Of a stretch of 64,000 nt of DNA, positions 8,147-16,154 are shown one piece after another; position 1 is the first letter of the stretch, and every line of letters begins with the position of its first letter. The notes below the pieces were generated by a model. It saw only the letters and a list, made by a program, of their open reading frames with translations. It did no database searches and was not told the DNA's origin. The stretch comes from Mesobacillus harenae. Its GTDB lineage: Bacteria; Bacillota; Bacilli; Bacillales; Cytobacillaceae. Both the position numbers and the translations under genes were made by a program. The stretch lies in contig NZ_JABUNR010000001.1 in assembly GCF_013343715.1 (NCBI RefSeq), positions 372,001 through 436,000 of the forward strand, written 5' to 3'.

Positions 8147-9586
8147 ATGACCACAAAACAAGTGAAAAAAGAAAAGCTCTTTATTGGCGGAGAATGGTTA
8201 GAAGCGTCTGAATATACGACTTTAACCTCTCCTTATAGTGGAGAAGCCTTGGGTGAAATCCCATTAGCCCAGTTGGAGGAGATCGACAAAGCTGTCCGGG
8301 AAGCTGACAATGCCAGAGAAACCTTAAGAAAACTGCCTGCTCACGAACGGGCAGCGATTCTGGAAAAAATGGCATCACTATTTGAAGAGCGGACGGAAGA
8401 AGCAGCAAGAATCCTTGCCTTGGAAGCTGGTAAACCGTTCACTACCGCAAAAGGGGAAGTAGCAAGAACCGTTGCAACTTACAAGTTTGCTGCTGAAGAG
8501 GCAAAACGGATTCATGGTGAAACGATTCCTTTAAATGCGGCTCCAGGCGGAGAAAATCGGGTTGCTTATACAGTCAGGGAACCAATTGGTGTGGTTGCTG
8601 CAATTACCCCATTTAACTTCCCGTTGAATCTTGTAGCCCATAAGGTAGGTCCTGCGATCGCAGCCGGAAATCCTGTTGTTCTGAAGCCAGCTTCACAAAC
8701 ACCATTATCTGCTTTCTTTTTGGCTAAAATTGCAGAGGAGGCTGGACTCCCTAAAGGGGCACTGAACGTGGTAACCGGAAAAGGAAGTATCATTGGAGAT
8801 GCGCTTGTTAAGCATCCGCTTGTTAAAATGGTTACTTTTACAGGCAGCCCAGCAGTCGGTATTGCGCTGCGAAATAAGGCCGGACTTAAAAGAACAACCC
8901 TAGAGCTTGGCTCCAATTCCGCTTTAATCGTCGATAAGGGTGTATCTACTGAAAAAATTATTTCACGCTGTATCACTGGGGCGTTTGCCTATCAGGGTCA
9001 GGTTTGCATTTCCTTGCAGCGAATCTATGTCCATGAAGACCTTTATGACGAGTTTGTTGAGAAATTCGTTGATGGAACGAAGAAGCTTAATCTCGGTGAT
9101 CCATTGGATGAAAAGACAGATGTGTCTGCCTTGATTTCTGAAGGTGATGTTGATCGTGCGAAACAATGGATACAAGAAGCGGTAAGCAATGGGGCTACAC
9201 TGGCTGCGGGAGGAGAAACAACTGGTAATATCCTGCATCCCACGGTTTTATTGAATGTAGCAAACGAGTCAAAGGTTTCCTGCCAGGAAGTTTTTGCTCC
9301 TATTGTTCTCATTAATAAGGTCTCTTCCATTAAAGAAGCAATCGATTATGTGAACGACTCAGATTACGGCTTGCAGGCCGGCATTTATACAGAAAATGTG
9401 CATACAGCATTTGATGCAGCCGACCAGCTTCATGTTGGCGGTGTACTCATCAACGATATTCCGACATTCAGAGTGGATCATATGCCATATGGCGGAGTAA
9501 AAGAAAGCGGAACTGGGCGCGAAGGCCTTAAATACGCAATTGAGGAAATGACGGAAATGAAGCTAGTCATTTTCAATAGAAACTAA
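8147..9586 (+). CDS. Aldehyde dehydrogenase (semialdehyde dehydrogenase-like)
   Basis: A 479-residue NAD(P)-dependent aldehyde dehydrogenase, the expected partner of the aminotransferase just upstream. The catalytic Cys is in AYQGQVCISLQR (about 287) and the general-base Glu in LELGSNSALIV (about 253). The usual LELGGK is replaced by LELGSN, as in a subgroup that includes lactaldehyde and some succinate-semialdehyde dehydrogenases, so the substrate pocket is not that of the aldehyde dehydrogenase at 2157. The frame is open from a TTG at 8129, but that codon precedes the ribosome site GGAAGGTG (8132-8139), so ATG 8147 is chosen. Nineteen bases separate it from the aminotransferase stop. Probably oxidises succinate or malonate semialdehyde. 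Confidence 0.87.
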   Translation: MTTKQVKKEKLFIGGEWLEASEYTTLTSPYSGEALGEIPLAQLEEIDKAVREADNARETLRKLPAHERAAILEKMASLFEERTEEAARILALEAGKPFTTAKGEVARTVATYKFAAEEAKRIHGETIPLNAAPGGENRVAYTVREPIGVVAAITPFNFPLNLVAHKVGPAIAAGNPVVLKPASQTPLSAFFLAKIAEEAGLPKGALNVVTGKGSIIGDALVKHPLVKMVTFTGSPAVGIALRNKAGLKRTTLELGSNSALIVDKGVSTEKIISRCITGAFAYQGQVCISLQRIYVHEDLYDEFVEKFVDGTKKLNLGDPLDEKTDVSALISEGDVDRAKQWIQEAVSNGATLAAGGETTGNILHPTVLLNVANESKVSCQEVFAPIVLINKVSSIKEAIDYVNDSDYGLQAGIYTENVHTAFDAADQLHVGGVLINDIPTFRVDHMPYGGVKESGTGREGLKYAIEEMTEMKLVIFNRN

Positions 9587-9613
9587 GCTTTTATAATATG
9601 AGGAGGTCAATGA

Positions 9614-10585
9614 ATGTACCAGCCAAAGGATTCATCTAAGTCTCCGCGCTTCACTGGTGTAAGAACCTTTATGAGACTGGAAAATATACAAACAACTGAA
9701 AATGTAGATTTCGTCGTAGTCGGCGTTCCGTTTGATACAGCAGCTTCAAATCGCGTGGGTGCTCGCTACGGCCCGCAGCATGTCCGTAATTTTTCTGTTC
9801 TATTGCGCCCTTACAACCCAGATCAGGAGATTAATATTTTTGATTATTGCTCTGGGGTTGATTATGGGGATATTGATATCGTTCCTGGAAATGTCCATCG
9901 CACATATCATAATATGGTTGAAGGATTAAGGCCGATATTAGCAGATGATGTAACTCCCATTATTATCGGGGGAGACCATTCCATTTCACTGGGGAACTTG
10001 CGTGCATTCCATGAAAAATACGGTCCGATCTCCCTTGTTCATTTCGATGCTCACGGGGATACATGGGATAATTATTATGGTGAAAAGTATATGCATGGAA
10101 CGCCTTTTAGAAGAGCAGTAGAGGAAGGACTATTGGATGTTGACCATTCCATTCAAGTCGGAATGCGTGGACCCTTATATGGTCCAGAGGATATTGAAGA
10201 TGCCCGTGATTTAGGTTTTGAAGTCATTCCGATGAGTGAAGCGAGAAAACTGGGCCAAGAGGAAGTCTTGAAACGCATCCATAAGCGTGTTGGAGATGAC
10301 CGCCCTGTATTTGTTAGTTTTGATATTGACTTTGTGGATCCTGCTTATGCACCTGGGACAGGTACTCCTGAGGTGGCTGGACCTACAAGCCACGAAGCTC
10401 TCGAGTATGTTCGCGGGCTAAAAGGATTGAACACGGTAGGCTTTGATTTAGTTGAAGTCCTTCCAGCCTTTGACCATGGTGAAATAACAGCAGCACTTGC
10501 CTCAGCTGTTGCCTTTGAAATGATTACCTTGGTTGCCCTGAAAAAGAAAAGCTTAACAGCTCCGGTGACTGAGACAGTTAAATAG
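9614..10585 (+). CDS. Arginase/agmatinase-family ureohydrolase (guanidinobutyrase-like)
   Basis: A 323-residue binuclear Mn ureohydrolase that releases urea from a guanidino compound. All metal motifs are present: GGDHS (about 119-123), HFDAHGD (about 142-148) and SFDIDFVDPAYAPGTGTP (from about 234). The N-terminal RFTGVRTFMRLENI and the VGVPFDTAASNRVGARYGP stretch look more like 4-guanidinobutyrase/3-guanidinopropionase (GbuA, GpuA) than arginase; agmatinase or guanidine hydrolase are alternatives. Strong AGGAGG before ATG 9614; 27 bases after the aldehyde dehydrogenase; last gene of the sigma-54 operon, closed by a terminator at 10628. Its partners (aminotransferase, semialdehyde dehydrogenase) favour a guanidino acid that yields an omega-amino acid. 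Confidence 0.88.
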   Translation: MYQPKDSSKSPRFTGVRTFMRLENIQTTENVDFVVVGVPFDTAASNRVGARYGPQHVRNFSVLLRPYNPDQEINIFDYCSGVDYGDIDIVPGNVHRTYHNMVEGLRPILADDVTPIIIGGDHSISLGNLRAFHEKYGPISLVHFDAHGDTWDNYYGEKYMHGTPFRRAVEEGLLDVDHSIQVGMRGPLYGPEDIEDARDLGFEVIPMSEARKLGQEEVLKRIHKRVGDDRPVFVSFDIDFVDPAYAPGTGTPEVAGPTSHEALEYVRGLKGLNTVGFDLVEVLPAFDHGEITAALASAVAFEMITLVALKKKSLTAPVTETVK

Positions 10586-10627
10586 GTGAGTCGAACATAT
10601 AGTGTTGAAGACTACTGAGTGAATAAG

Positions 10628-10677
10628 AAGCATTCAAGGCAGAGGGCCTAGCCCGACTGCTTTGAATGCTTTTTTAT
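10628..10677 (+). terminator. Terminator of the second sigma-54 operon
   Basis: AAGCATTCAA pairs with TTGAATGCTT, with a GC-rich inner helix (GGGC/GCCC) and a run of T after it. It stands 43 bases beyond the ureohydrolase stop codon. Confidence 0.85.
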
Positions 10678-10894
10678 TATTTTAGGTCTGAAAAAACATA
10701 ATTTGATAAAACCATTCGGCAAGATCTCTTTGACGAACTACGAGCCTGTTTAGCTCTGCCATGGGTTAATGACTTGCATAATAAAACAAGCATTTATTAC
10801 CTCTTAATTTTATTATTATACTATCTAACTGGCAAGATAACTTGAGAAGTGTGAGATTATATAACAAGGTTTTTTAAAAAATAGCTCTGTTAAA

Positions 10895-11095
10895 CTTACT
10901 GTTGATTTGCGTTGCAGCCGCTCGCTTTCCGCGGGGCGTGCGGCAAGCCTCCTCGGCGCATGCGCCTGTGGGGTCTCGCCAGCCACGCTGATCCCGCAGG
11001 ACACTGAAAGACTTCCCCGAAAAGGGCCCACGCACGAGAAAATGCGTTTTTCATTTTCGAGGAGTCTCGCGACTTTCACTTCTATCAACATACTT
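10895..11095. repeat. GC-rich Bacillus-type intergenic repeat with internal insert
   Basis: A GC-rich block in AT-rich surroundings, containing CGCTTTCCGCGGGGCGTGCGG, GCCTCCTCGGCGC, GTGGGGTCTCGCC and GCTGATCCCGCAGGA, a word set I recall from dispersed intergenic repeats of Bacillus genomes. The usual continuation (AGGAGTCTCGCG) is displaced by about 65 bases (roughly 10998-11062) that hold their own palindrome CGAGAAAATG/CATTTTCG. Open frames on both strands through it are side products of its composition. The remainder of 10678-10894 has no gene that I can support. Confidence 0.6.
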
Positions 11096-11138
11096 AAAAA
11101 TTAACAATGACCTTTACCACATCCTAAAAAATAAAAAA

Positions 11139-11181
11139 ACTAGCAGACTAATGGGTTGAATCAGCTCATTGTTCTGCTAGT
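11139..11181. terminator. Bidirectional hairpin
   Basis: ACTAGCAGA and TCTGCTAGT arms with A-tract before and T-tract after; works as terminator in either direction. It lies downstream (on the minus strand) of the rocR gene and of the coding-like remnant at 11202-11297. Confidence 0.65.
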
Positions 11182-11201
11182 CCTTTTTGCTTTGATTTTT
11201 G

Positions 11202-11297
11202 TTATTTATCAGCCCGTTTAGTTAAAAGCGAGAAGCAGGTGTTTTGCTTGTTCGAGAAGAAGGTACCCATCTTTACGTGTTCATCATAGACCCGGTG
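11202..11297 (-). pseudogene. Coding-like remnant (about 31 codons, no start)
   Basis: On the minus strand, 31 codons read HRVYDEHVKMGTFF..., ending in KRADK and a TAA stop, immediately after an in-frame TAG. Amino acid composition looks protein-like but no start codon with ribosome site is visible. It may be the C-terminal end of a lost gene or part of an intergenic repeat. I cannot name the parent. Confidence 0.25.
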
Positions 11298-11345
11298 CTA
11301 ATACTCGGGTATGGTGTGCTAAGCTGGTGAAAGGTGACGTGAAAA

Positions 11346-11384
11346 GTGACAGGCACCATCCATTTTCTGGATGGTGCCTGTCAC
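11346..11384. terminator. Palindromic terminator-like repeat, copy A
   Basis: GTGACAGGCACCATCCA pairs with TGGATGGTGCCTGTCAC around a TTTTC loop. It overlaps the end of rocR (stop codon at 11385). Almost the same sequence recurs at 25026-25067, so it belongs to a dispersed family of ready-made terminators. Confidence 0.75.
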
Positions 11385-12803
11385 CTAATTATTTTTATTG
11401 AGGTCCCATTTTTTCAGCCTGTACTGGAGGCTTTGCCGGCTTATTCCAAGTGCTTCGGCGGTTTTGGTGATATTAAATCGGTTGTGGTGGAGTACTTTTT
11501 TTAAATAGTAGGTTTCAGCTTCCTCGATGTACTCATCAAGCGGCTTTATTAGCCTGCCCTTTTGAATAAGAAGCTCGTCTGCCTCAATATTTAAAGCTTT
11601 TTCACTGTTTAGCTGAGGTTTGTTTCTAAACTGGATCGGCAGATGAGGATAATCTAGGGTTTCTTCTTGCTCCATAAGGTTCATAGAGCCCTCAATTATG
11701 TGTTCGAGTTCCCGGACATTTCCCGGCCATTCGTATGAGTAAAACAGTTCAAGAACTTTATCGTCTAGTTTCTTGACGTTCATTCCAAACAGGCTGTTGT
11801 ATTTTTCAATAAAGAAGGAAGCTAAATCCTTAATATCGGGTTTACGTTCTTTAAGAGGCGGAATAAAAAGCGAAACAACACTTAATCGATAAAATAAATC
11901 CTTTCGCAGCCGTCCGTCTGAAATAGCGTTAACAGGGTCTTCATTAATCGTGGCGATAATCCGGACATCTACTGCGAGGTCGCGGGTCCCGCCGACTCTG
12001 CGAATTGTTTTTTCCTGGATAGCTCTAAGCAGCTTAGCCTGAAGAGAAGGGGCCAGGGAATTTATTTCGTCCAGCAGCAGGGTTCCTCCCTCGGCTTGTT
12101 CAAAAAGGCCCGGCCGCTCAATTGCTCCTGTGAAGGCCCCTTTATTTGTTCCAAATAAAAGTCCCTCTATTAAACTATCAGGCAGAGCAGCACAGTTCTG
12201 AGAAATAAACGGTTTATCTGAACGGGGGCTGCCGTTATGGATGCTCTGGGCAAATAATTCTTTACCAGTTCCAGTCTCACCAACGATAAGGACGGAAGAA
12301 GCAGTTCTAGTTGCCCGTTTGCTGGCTTCGATTACTTCTTGGATCCGGTAGCTGCTGCCAATAATGCTATCGAAGGTATATCGGGTATCGCCTTTTTTTA
12401 AGAGATTTTCACGGATTAGGCGCTCGTACTTTGTGACGTCGCGGGCCATTTCAATAGCCCCAATTCGAGTGCCATTTTCTAATAGAGGGAAGGTATTATT
12501 AATTGTCGTAATTTCTTGGCCTCTATTATTATAGTAAGTTTGTTTTGCATTCTGAATGACTTTCCCATGGTGGAGAGCTTCCAATAAGGTGCTGTTTTCG
12601 TTCGTATCAAATGAGAAAACGTCCAGCAGACTTTTATCGAGCACATCCTCGACACTCATGTCTTCCATGTCTCTCATTTTCCGATTGTAGATGATTGTTT
12701 TTCCTTCTTGATTGACTACATGAATTCCTACTTCTATTTTATCTAAAATTTGTTGATAGATTTTATTCAGTTGTTGGATGTCTTCTAAATCTGCTTCCTT
12801 CAA
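11385..12803 (-). CDS. rocR: RocR-type sigma-54-dependent activator of arginine catabolism
   Basis: A 472-residue enhancer-binding protein: PAS domain (about 1-130) for ligand sensing, AAA+ domain with Walker A GETGTGKE (about 173-180), canonical GAFTGA loop (about 221), Walker B GGTLLLDE, and a Fis-like helix-turn-helix at the end (TAEALGISRQSLQYRL). In Bacillus subtilis RocR senses ornithine/citrulline and switches on roc operons through sigma-L. The gene is divergent from rocA, with three 8-1-8 palindromes and a -24/-12 promoter between them, exactly the arrangement expected. It is clearly different from the activator at 672 in its HTH and PAS parts, so the two presumably serve different regulons. 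Confidence 0.9.
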   Translation of the reverse strand: MKEADLEDIQQLNKIYQQILDKIEVGIHVVNQEGKTIIYNRKMRDMEDMSVEDVLDKSLLDVFSFDTNENSTLLEALHHGKVIQNAKQTYYNNRGQEITTINNTFPLLENGTRIGAIEMARDVTKYERLIRENLLKKGDTRYTFDSIIGSSYRIQEVIEASKRATRTASSVLIVGETGTGKELFAQSIHNGSPRSDKPFISQNCAALPDSLIEGLLFGTNKGAFTGAIERPGLFEQAEGGTLLLDEINSLAPSLQAKLLRAIQEKTIRRVGGTRDLAVDVRIIATINEDPVNAISDGRLRKDLFYRLSVVSLFIPPLKERKPDIKDLASFFIEKYNSLFGMNVKKLDDKVLELFYSYEWPGNVRELEHIIEGSMNLMEQEETLDYPHLPIQFRNKPQLNSEKALNIEADELLIQKGRLIKPLDEYIEEAETYYLKKVLHHNRFNITKTAEALGISRQSLQYRLKKWDLNKNN

Positions 12804-12857
12804 TTAAACCACCTGCTTCCTTTATACAGCTTTATTTTAATGAATGATTCACAGTAG

Positions 12858-12919
12858 TGCAAACGTTTTTTGCGCAAAATAATTTGGCGAATAAGGGTGA
12901 ACTGCAAAAATATTTTGCG
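12858..12919. promoter_or_regulatory. Three RocR-type upstream activating palindromes
   Basis: Three 17-bp sites of 8-1-8 layout, TGCAAA...TTTGCG type: 12858-12874, 12873-12889 (overlapping by two bases) and 12903-12919 (the most symmetric). RocR of Bacillus subtilis is known to bind paired 8-bp palindromes separated by one base. They end 43 bases before the -24 box. Confidence 0.7.
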
Positions 12920-12961
12920 GTTTGCATTCTATAAAACCACTATTATCAACATATATAAACT

Positions 12962-12977
12962 TGGCACGGAAGTTGCA
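12962..12977 (+). promoter_or_regulatory. Sigma-54 promoter (-24/-12) for rocA
   Basis: TGGCAC-N5-TTGCA, 39 bases before the rocA start codon. No other -24/-12 element is visible before rocD or rocG, so this may serve all three. Confidence 0.9.
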
Positions 12978-13015
12978 TATGTAAAATTGAGATTTATAAA
13001 TCAGGAGGGATTTAC

Positions 13016-14563
13016 ATGGTACAGCCATACAAACACGAACCTTTTAGTAATTTTAAAGAAGAAGATAACAAAAGAGATTACATTACCGGTTTAAAAACAG
13101 TAGAAAGCTACCTTGGCCAAGATTATGATTTATTGATTGATGGGGAACGCATTGCAACTGATGAAAAAATTGTTTCCTACAATCCTTCCAATAAAGAAGA
13201 AGTGATCGGACGCGTTTCAAAAGCAAATCAGGATCTAGCTGAAAAAGCTTTGGTGGCTGCTGTTGAAGCATTTAAGACATGGAGAAAAGTGAAGCCGGAA
13301 ACCCGTGCAGATGTACTTTTCAAGGCAGCAGCGATCATTCGCCGCCGCAAGCATGAGTTTTCAGCACTTTTAACAAAAGAAGCAGGCAAGCCATGGAATG
13401 AAGCTGATGCTGACACAGCAGAAGCGATTGACTTTTTGGAATTTTACGCCCGTCAGGCTCTTGCGTTAAAAGATGGCGTGCCGGTACAAAGCCGTCCAAA
13501 TGAATTTAATCGGTATGACTATATCCCGCTTGGAGTTGGAATCATCATTTCTCCATGGAATTTCCCGCTAGCGATTATGGCTGGAACTACTGTTGCAGCG
13601 ATTGTTTCGGGTAATACAGTTCTTTTAAAGCCTGCTTCAACAACACCAGTCGTCGCAGCGAAATTTGTGGAAGTGATGGAACAGGCTGGCCTGCCAAAAG
13701 GCGTGCTAAACTTTGTACCAGGCAGCGGAGCAGAAGTTGGCGACTATCTTGTTGACCACAAGGATACTCGTTTTATTTCTTTCACCGGCTCACGCGATGT
13801 AGGCTTGCGCATTTTCGAACGCGCATCTAAGCTGAACGAAGGCCAAATTTGGCTGAAGCGTGTGATTGCTGAAATGGGCGGCAAAGATACAATCGTTGTT
13901 GACAGCGAGGCAGACCTTGAGCTCGCAGCACAATCGATTGTTGCTTCCGCTTTCGGATTCTCAGGGCAAAAATGTTCTGCAGGCTCCCGCGCTGTAGTAG
14001 TTGAAGATGTATACGACCAGGTTTTAAACCGCGTTGTTGAGCTGACTGGTAAGCTTAGTCTCGGAAATCCTGAAGATCAAAACATAAATATGGGCCCTGT
14101 TATTGATCAGAGCGCTTTTAATAAAATTATGAACTATATTGAAATTGGCAAAGAGGAAGGCAAGCTTGTTGCCGGAGGAGAAGGGGATAGCTCAAAAGGC
14201 TATTTCATCCAGCCAACCGTAATTGCAGATCTTGATCCGAAATCTCGCATTATGCAAGAAGAAATTTTCGGGCCGGTTGTCGGCTTCAGCAAGGCTAAGG
14301 ATTTTGACCATGCCTTGGAAATTGCCAATAACACAGAATACGGCCTTACGGGTGCTGTTATTACAACAAATCGCCGCAAAATCCAGCAGGCTCGTGAAAA
14401 CTTCCATGTTGGAAACCTTTATTTTAACCGTAACTGTACAGGTGCCATCGTCGGCTATCAGCCATTCGGCGGCTTCAATATGTCTGGAACTGATTCGAAA
14501 GCAGGAGGCCCTGATTACTTGCTGCTCCATATGCAAGCAAAAACAACCTCCGAAATGTATTAA
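13016..14563 (+). CDS. rocA: L-glutamate gamma-semialdehyde (1-pyrroline-5-carboxylate) dehydrogenase RocA
   Basis: Converts L-glutamate 5-semialdehyde (from proline or ornithine) to glutamate with NAD. The 515-residue length is that of the Bacillus RocA/PutC type. Catalytic Cys in [11 protein letters not shown] (about 320) and general-base Glu in [10 protein letters not shown] (about 286); the C-terminal motif [23 protein letters not shown] is specific to P5C dehydrogenases. AGGAGGG precedes ATG 13016. First gene after the RocR-activated promoter, with ornithine aminotransferase and glutamate dehydrogenase downstream, so ornithine goes to glutamate and then 2-oxoglutarate. Confidence 0.96.
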   Translation: MVQPYKHEPFSNFKEEDNKRDYITGLKTVESYLGQDYDLLIDGERIATDEKIVSYNPSNKEEVIGRVSKANQDLAEKALVAAVEAFKTWRKVKPETRADVLFKAAAIIRRRKHEFSALLTKEAGKPWNEADADTAEAIDFLEFYARQALALKDGVPVQSRPNEFNRYDYIPLGVGIIISPWNFPLAIMAGTTVAAIVSGNTVLLKPASTTPVVAAKFVEVMEQAGLPKGVLNFVPGSGAEVGDYLVDHKDTRFISFTGSRDVGLRIFERASKLNEGQIWLKRVIAEMGGKDTIVVDSEADLELAAQSIVASAFGFSGQKCSAGSRAVVVEDVYDQVLNRVVELTGKLSLGNPEDQNINMGPVIDQSAFNKIMNYIEIGKEEGKLVAGGEGDSSKGYFIQPTVIADLDPKSRIMQEEIFGPVVGFSKAKDFDHALEIANNTEYGLTGAVITTNRRKIQQARENFHVGNLYFNRNCTGAIVGYQPFGGFNMSGTDSKAGGPDYLLLHMQAKTTSEMY

Positions 14564-14569
14564 AGAACA

Positions 14570-14830
14570 TAAGCGCAAGCGCCTTGAACAGCCCAGACAA
14601 GCGCTGGAGGACAGAAGGTGAAGTCGTTCTTTGACATCATCAGCTGGACCGAAGCGACCTCGAGGGGCTAGGCGCTGAAGCTGGAAGAACAAAAGCATAA
14701 GCGCCCGTTAAGCGACGGATGGACTGGAGGACACCGACTAGGATAAAGGAAACACGAATACCGGAACGATTCGATGTTGACTTGTCTAGGGAGGAGGCAG
14801 ATGTACATGAGTAGCTGGGCGCTGAATTTT
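14570..14830. repeat. Mosaic of a Bacillus-type GC-rich intergenic repeat
   Basis: The 340-base gap between rocA and rocD holds ATAAGCGCAAGCGCCTTG, GACAAGCGCTGGAGGAC and TCGAGGGGCTAGGCGCTGAAGCTGGA, words of a repeat I know from Bacillus intergenic regions. A second, more decayed copy begins with ATAAGCGCCCGTTAAGC at 14698. Near 14873 a piece reading GTGCCTGACACC recalls the palindromic repeat at 11346 and 25026. No gene is supported here. Confidence 0.55.
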
Positions 14831-14902
14831 ATATATTCTTTATCTTTTAAATAAAAGCCAGGCTATAATTCGTGCCTGACACCATCTCAAGGAGGAACTC
14901 AC

Positions 14903-16105
14903 ATGACGACAAATCTAACTTCATCTGAAGCTTTGATTGAAAAAACTGAAAAATATGGGGCACCTAACTATCATCCGCTGCCAATTGTTATCTCAAAAGC
15001 TGAGGGAGTTTGGGTTGAGGACCCTGAAGGCGGCAAGTATATGGATATGCTCAGTGCCTACTCAGCTGTAAACCAAGGGCATCGCCATCCAAAAATCATT
15101 CAGGCTTTAAAAGATCAAGCCGATCAAGTTACGTTAACATCAAGAGCATTTCATAATGATCAGCTTGGACCATGGTATGAAAAAGTTTGTAAGCTAACAA
15201 ATAAAGATATGGCTCTGCCAATGAATACAGGAGCGGAAGCTGTGGAAACGGCTGTTAAAGCTGCACGCCGCTGGGCCTATGAAATTAAAGGTGTCGAAGA
15301 AAACCAGGCAGAAATCATTGCCTGTATTGGTAACTTTCACGGCCGCACCATGACCGCTGTGTCGCTTTCCTCAGAGGAAGAATATAAGCGCGGGTTTGGA
15401 CCAATGCTTCCGGGAATTAAACTTATACCGTACGGAGACATTGAGGCTTTAAAAGCGGCTATCACTCCTAATACAGCTGCATTCCTGTTTGAACCGATTC
15501 AAGGGGAAGCAGGGATTGTCATACCTCGTGAAGGCTTCTTAAAAGAAGCTTCTGAGCTTTGTAAGGAGCAGAATGTTTTGTTCATCGCAGACGAAATTCA
15601 GGCAGGTCTTGCTCGCTCAGGTAAAATGTTTGCCTGTGAATGGGAGAACGTTGATCCTGACATGTACATTCTTGGCAAGGCACTCGGCGGAGGAGTTTTC
15701 CCGATTTCATGCGTAGTAGCTAATAAAGAGGTTTTAAGTGTTTTCAATCCAGGATCCCATGGCTCGACGTTTGGCGGCAATCCCATGGCTTGTGCAGTTT
15801 CCATTGCAGCTCTTGATGTTCTTGTTGACGAAAAACTGGCAGAGCGTTCACTTGAACTTGGAAACTATTTTATGAACAAGCTGAAAGAAATCAACAACCC
15901 GCTTATAAAAGATGTACGGGGACGCGGATTATTCATTGGTGTCGAGCTGAACGAGCCTGCTCGTAAATATTGTGAGGCATTAAAGGGAAAAGGCTTACTT
16001 TGTAAAGAAACACATGACACTGTTATCCGCTTTGCTCCGCCTCTTGTCATTACAAAAGAGGAACTTGACTGGGCGATTGAACGGATCCAGCAAGTTTTAG
16101 CATAA
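14903..16105 (+). CDS. rocD: Ornithine aminotransferase RocD
   Basis: PLP enzyme (400 aa) that transfers the delta-amino group of ornithine to 2-oxoglutarate, giving glutamate semialdehyde for RocA. The PLP lysine is in [13 protein letters not shown] (about 258), preceded by [27 protein letters not shown] and GNFHGRT are the other class III hallmarks. The N-terminal [12 protein letters not shown] is typical of ornithine aminotransferases. AAGGAGG before ATG 14903. Separated from rocA by a repeat-filled 340-base gap, and followed by rocG 49 bases later. Confidence 0.95.
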   Translation: MTTNLTSSEALIEKTEKYGAPNYHPLPIVISKAEGVWVEDPEGGKYMDMLSAYSAVNQGHRHPKIIQALKDQADQVTLTSRAFHNDQLGPWYEKVCKLTNKDMALPMNTGAEAVETAVKAARRWAYEIKGVEENQAEIIACIGNFHGRTMTAVSLSSEEEYKRGFGPMLPGIKLIPYGDIEALKAAITPNTAAFLFEPIQGEAGIVIPREGFLKEASELCKEQNVLFIADEIQAGLARSGKMFACEWENVDPDMYILGKALGGGVFPISCVVANKEVLSVFNPGSHGSTFGGNPMACAVSIAALDVLVDEKLAERSLELGNYFMNKLKEINNPLIKDVRGRGLFIGVELNEPARKYCEALKGKGLLCKETHDTVIRFAPPLVITKEELDWAIERIQQVLA

Positions 16106-16154
16106 AAGAAAGCTAACTTTTGAAAATCATTAGGGAACGAATGAGGTGCCAAGC

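Noticed and set aside
10825-11104. Overlapping frames in the GC-rich repeat before rocR
   Set aside because: They coincide with the non-coding repeat block on both strands, without ribosome sites.
12870-13094. Rightward frame overlapping the rocA promoter
   Set aside because: It covers the RocR sites, the -24/-12 promoter and the start of rocA in another frame, so it is a shadow.
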